From contig JAISCM010000208.1 in NCBI GenBank assembly GCA_031265595.1, positions 1-6,284 of the forward strand: DNA of 6,284 bases, written 5' to 3'. Source of the stretch: Tannerellaceae bacterium (GTDB lineage Bacteria; Bacteroidota; Bacteroidia; Bacteroidales; Tannerellaceae). Below the pieces are notes generated by a model. The model was given only the letters and a program-made list of their open reading frames with translations, ran no database searches and had not been told where the DNA came from. Positions 5,398 to 6,284 of the stretch are shown here, in pieces. Both the position numbers and the translations under genes were made by a program. Each line of letters begins with the position of its first letter. The stretch's first letter is position 1.

Positions 5398-6284
5398 TTA
5401 GTATGCAGGATTGCCCTTCCGGACAACCCATTTGAATATCTTTCTTTCCTGGCCTTTTTGTGCCGAGAGGATGTATACGCCGTTGGGGAGGGGCAGGTGG
5501 CGGCTGTATGTTTCCGTTTGGATGCGGAATGCTGCTATTGCCTGTCCGGCGGTGTTTACTATCAGGCAGTCGTAGCCTTCGAGGCCTTCGAGGTGCAACG
5601 CGCCGGCGGCGTAATACATCGTTGGCGGCGTGGCTTCGGGTGTTTCGATGGACGTGGCGGACGTAGTGACGGTTACGAGGCAGGTAGCCTTATGTCCGCC
5701 GTCTGCGGTGGTTGCCGTGATGGTGGCAGTTCCTGCGGCGTAGGCAAATACGTTGCCGCTTACTGTTACTTCGGCTACTGCGGGGTGAGACGATGTCCAT
5801 TCCACCGATTTGTTCGTAGCATCTGCCGGCAGTACGGTGGCGGTGAGGGAAGCCTGTTCGCCTGGCTTCATCTCCAGCGTGCCGGGATAGAGCTGTACCG
5901 CCGTTACCTCTCCGCCGGTGGGGGCTTCGCCGGTGTTTGTGGTAGCCGTTACCCGGCAGGTGGCGATGTAGTAGCCGTCGTTGGTGTAGGCGGTGATCGT
6001 GGTTGTTCCCGCTGCCAGGGCCGTTACCCGTCCGGCGCTAACCGTTGCCACCCTCCGGTTGCTACTCACCCAGCTAACGGACGGGTTGGTAGCGTTAGAC
6101 GGATAGACGGTTGCCGTGAGGTCGAGCGTTTCGCCTGCGCCGGCATTCAACTGCGCCGTTTGCCGGTCGAGGGCAATGCCGGTGGTGAAGATGGGTACTT
6201 CTATTTCCGTCCCCTCCGCATGCAGGTTGACGGCGCCCATGATCTCGGTAGACGTTTCGCCCAGCCAACCGCAGTACTGGTTGA
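5398..6284 (-). CDS. T9SS cargo protein with tandem Big_2 domains (5' end outside window)
   Basis: The frame is open through the window edge: codons before the ATG at 6240 read NQYCGWLGETSTEI without a stop. That ATG is followed by no signal peptide (MGAVNLHAEGTEIEVP), while T9SS cargo needs one, so the true start lies upstream. About 294 residues are visible. Counted from the 6240 ATG, two clean Big_2 domains occupy about 20-101 and 112-192, with LTATVYPSNATNPSVSWVSS and LTATVLPADATNKSVEWTSS as hallmarks. A Thr/Ser/Pro linker follows, then a sorting domain about 203-280 with GLEGYDCLIVNTAGQAI, LPNGVYILSAQKG and RKIFKWVVR. The N-terminal catalytic or binding part is not in view, so its function cannot be named. 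The protein continues six residues past the usual sorting-domain end (KGNPAY). The segment is the most GC-rich of the window. Confidence 0.9.
   Translation of the reverse strand, partial: NQYCGWLGETSTEIMGAVNLHAEGTEIEVPIFTTGIALDRQTAQLNAGAGETLDLTATVYPSNATNPSVSWVSSNRRVATVSAGRVTALAAGTTTITAYTNDGYYIATCRVTATTNTGEAPTGGEVTAVQLYPGTLEMKPGEQASLTATVLPADATNKSVEWTSSHPAVAEVTVSGNVFAYAAGTATITATTADGGHKATCLVTVTTSATSIETPEATPPTMYYAAGALHLEGLEGYDCLIVNTAGQAIAAFRIQTETYSRHLPLPNGVYILSAQKGQERKIFKWVVRKGNPAY
5401..5634 (-). other. T9SS C-terminal sorting domain of the upstream partial protein
   Basis: The encoded tail aligns along its whole length with the tail of the 1386-residue protein: LEGY-C, GQA, L-P-x-G-V-Y-I-L-S-A, then R-K-I-F-K and V-R. 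That makes it a T9SS type A-like sorting signal. The extra KGNPAY after the terminal Val-Val-Arg is atypical. Confidence 0.8.

Noticed and set aside
6238..6240. ATG at 6240 as the real start of the partial gene
   Set aside because: The frame remains open to the window edge and no signal peptide follows this ATG, although the protein carries a T9SS sorting domain.

Overview
The window reads as chromosomal DNA from a member of the Bacteroidetes, most likely order Bacteroidales (Tannerella/Parabacteroides/Porphyromonas-like). Three things suggest this. Two proteins end in type IX secretion system (T9SS) C-terminal sorting domains. Bacterial Ig-like group 2 (Big_2) domains are abundant. The start codons have AT-rich leaders without Shine-Dalgarno sequences. 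The genus is inference; no housekeeping gene is present to anchor it.

All three genes lie on the minus strand, so reading runs from high to low coordinates. (1) 6284-5398 is the 3' part of a gene entering from outside the window; it encodes two Big_2 domains and a T9SS sorting domain. (2) After a 32-base AT-rich gap, 5365-4301 encodes a 354-residue exported protein that is rich in aromatics, has a cysteine-rich tail and carries no sorting domain. (3) After a strong hairpin with a U-tract (4242-4277), 4227-67 encodes a 1386-residue surface protein. Its modules in order are: signal peptide, right-handed beta-helix, two Big_2 domains, a YncE/DUF5074-like beta-propeller, an Ig/cadherin-like domain, two more Big_2 domains, a fibronectin III-like domain and a T9SS sorting domain. 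Bases 1-66 hold a C/G-tract repeat and a perfect 10-base inverted repeat beyond that gene's stop.

The genes look like one cell-surface cluster. Two are probably T9SS cargo anchored to or released from the outer surface, and the middle one is exported by Sec. The propeller resembles the YncE/DUF5074 surface proteins of Bacteroidales, some of which (the BtuG group) bind cobalamin. A corrinoid or other small-ligand capture role is therefore a reasonable hypothesis, but no TonB receptor, riboswitch or binding site is visible here. There are no RNA genes, CRISPR arrays, transposases or integrases in the window. Base composition is uneven: the beta-helix segment and the 354-residue gene are AT-rich, while the Big_2 and sorting-domain segments are GC-rich, which points to module shuffling.
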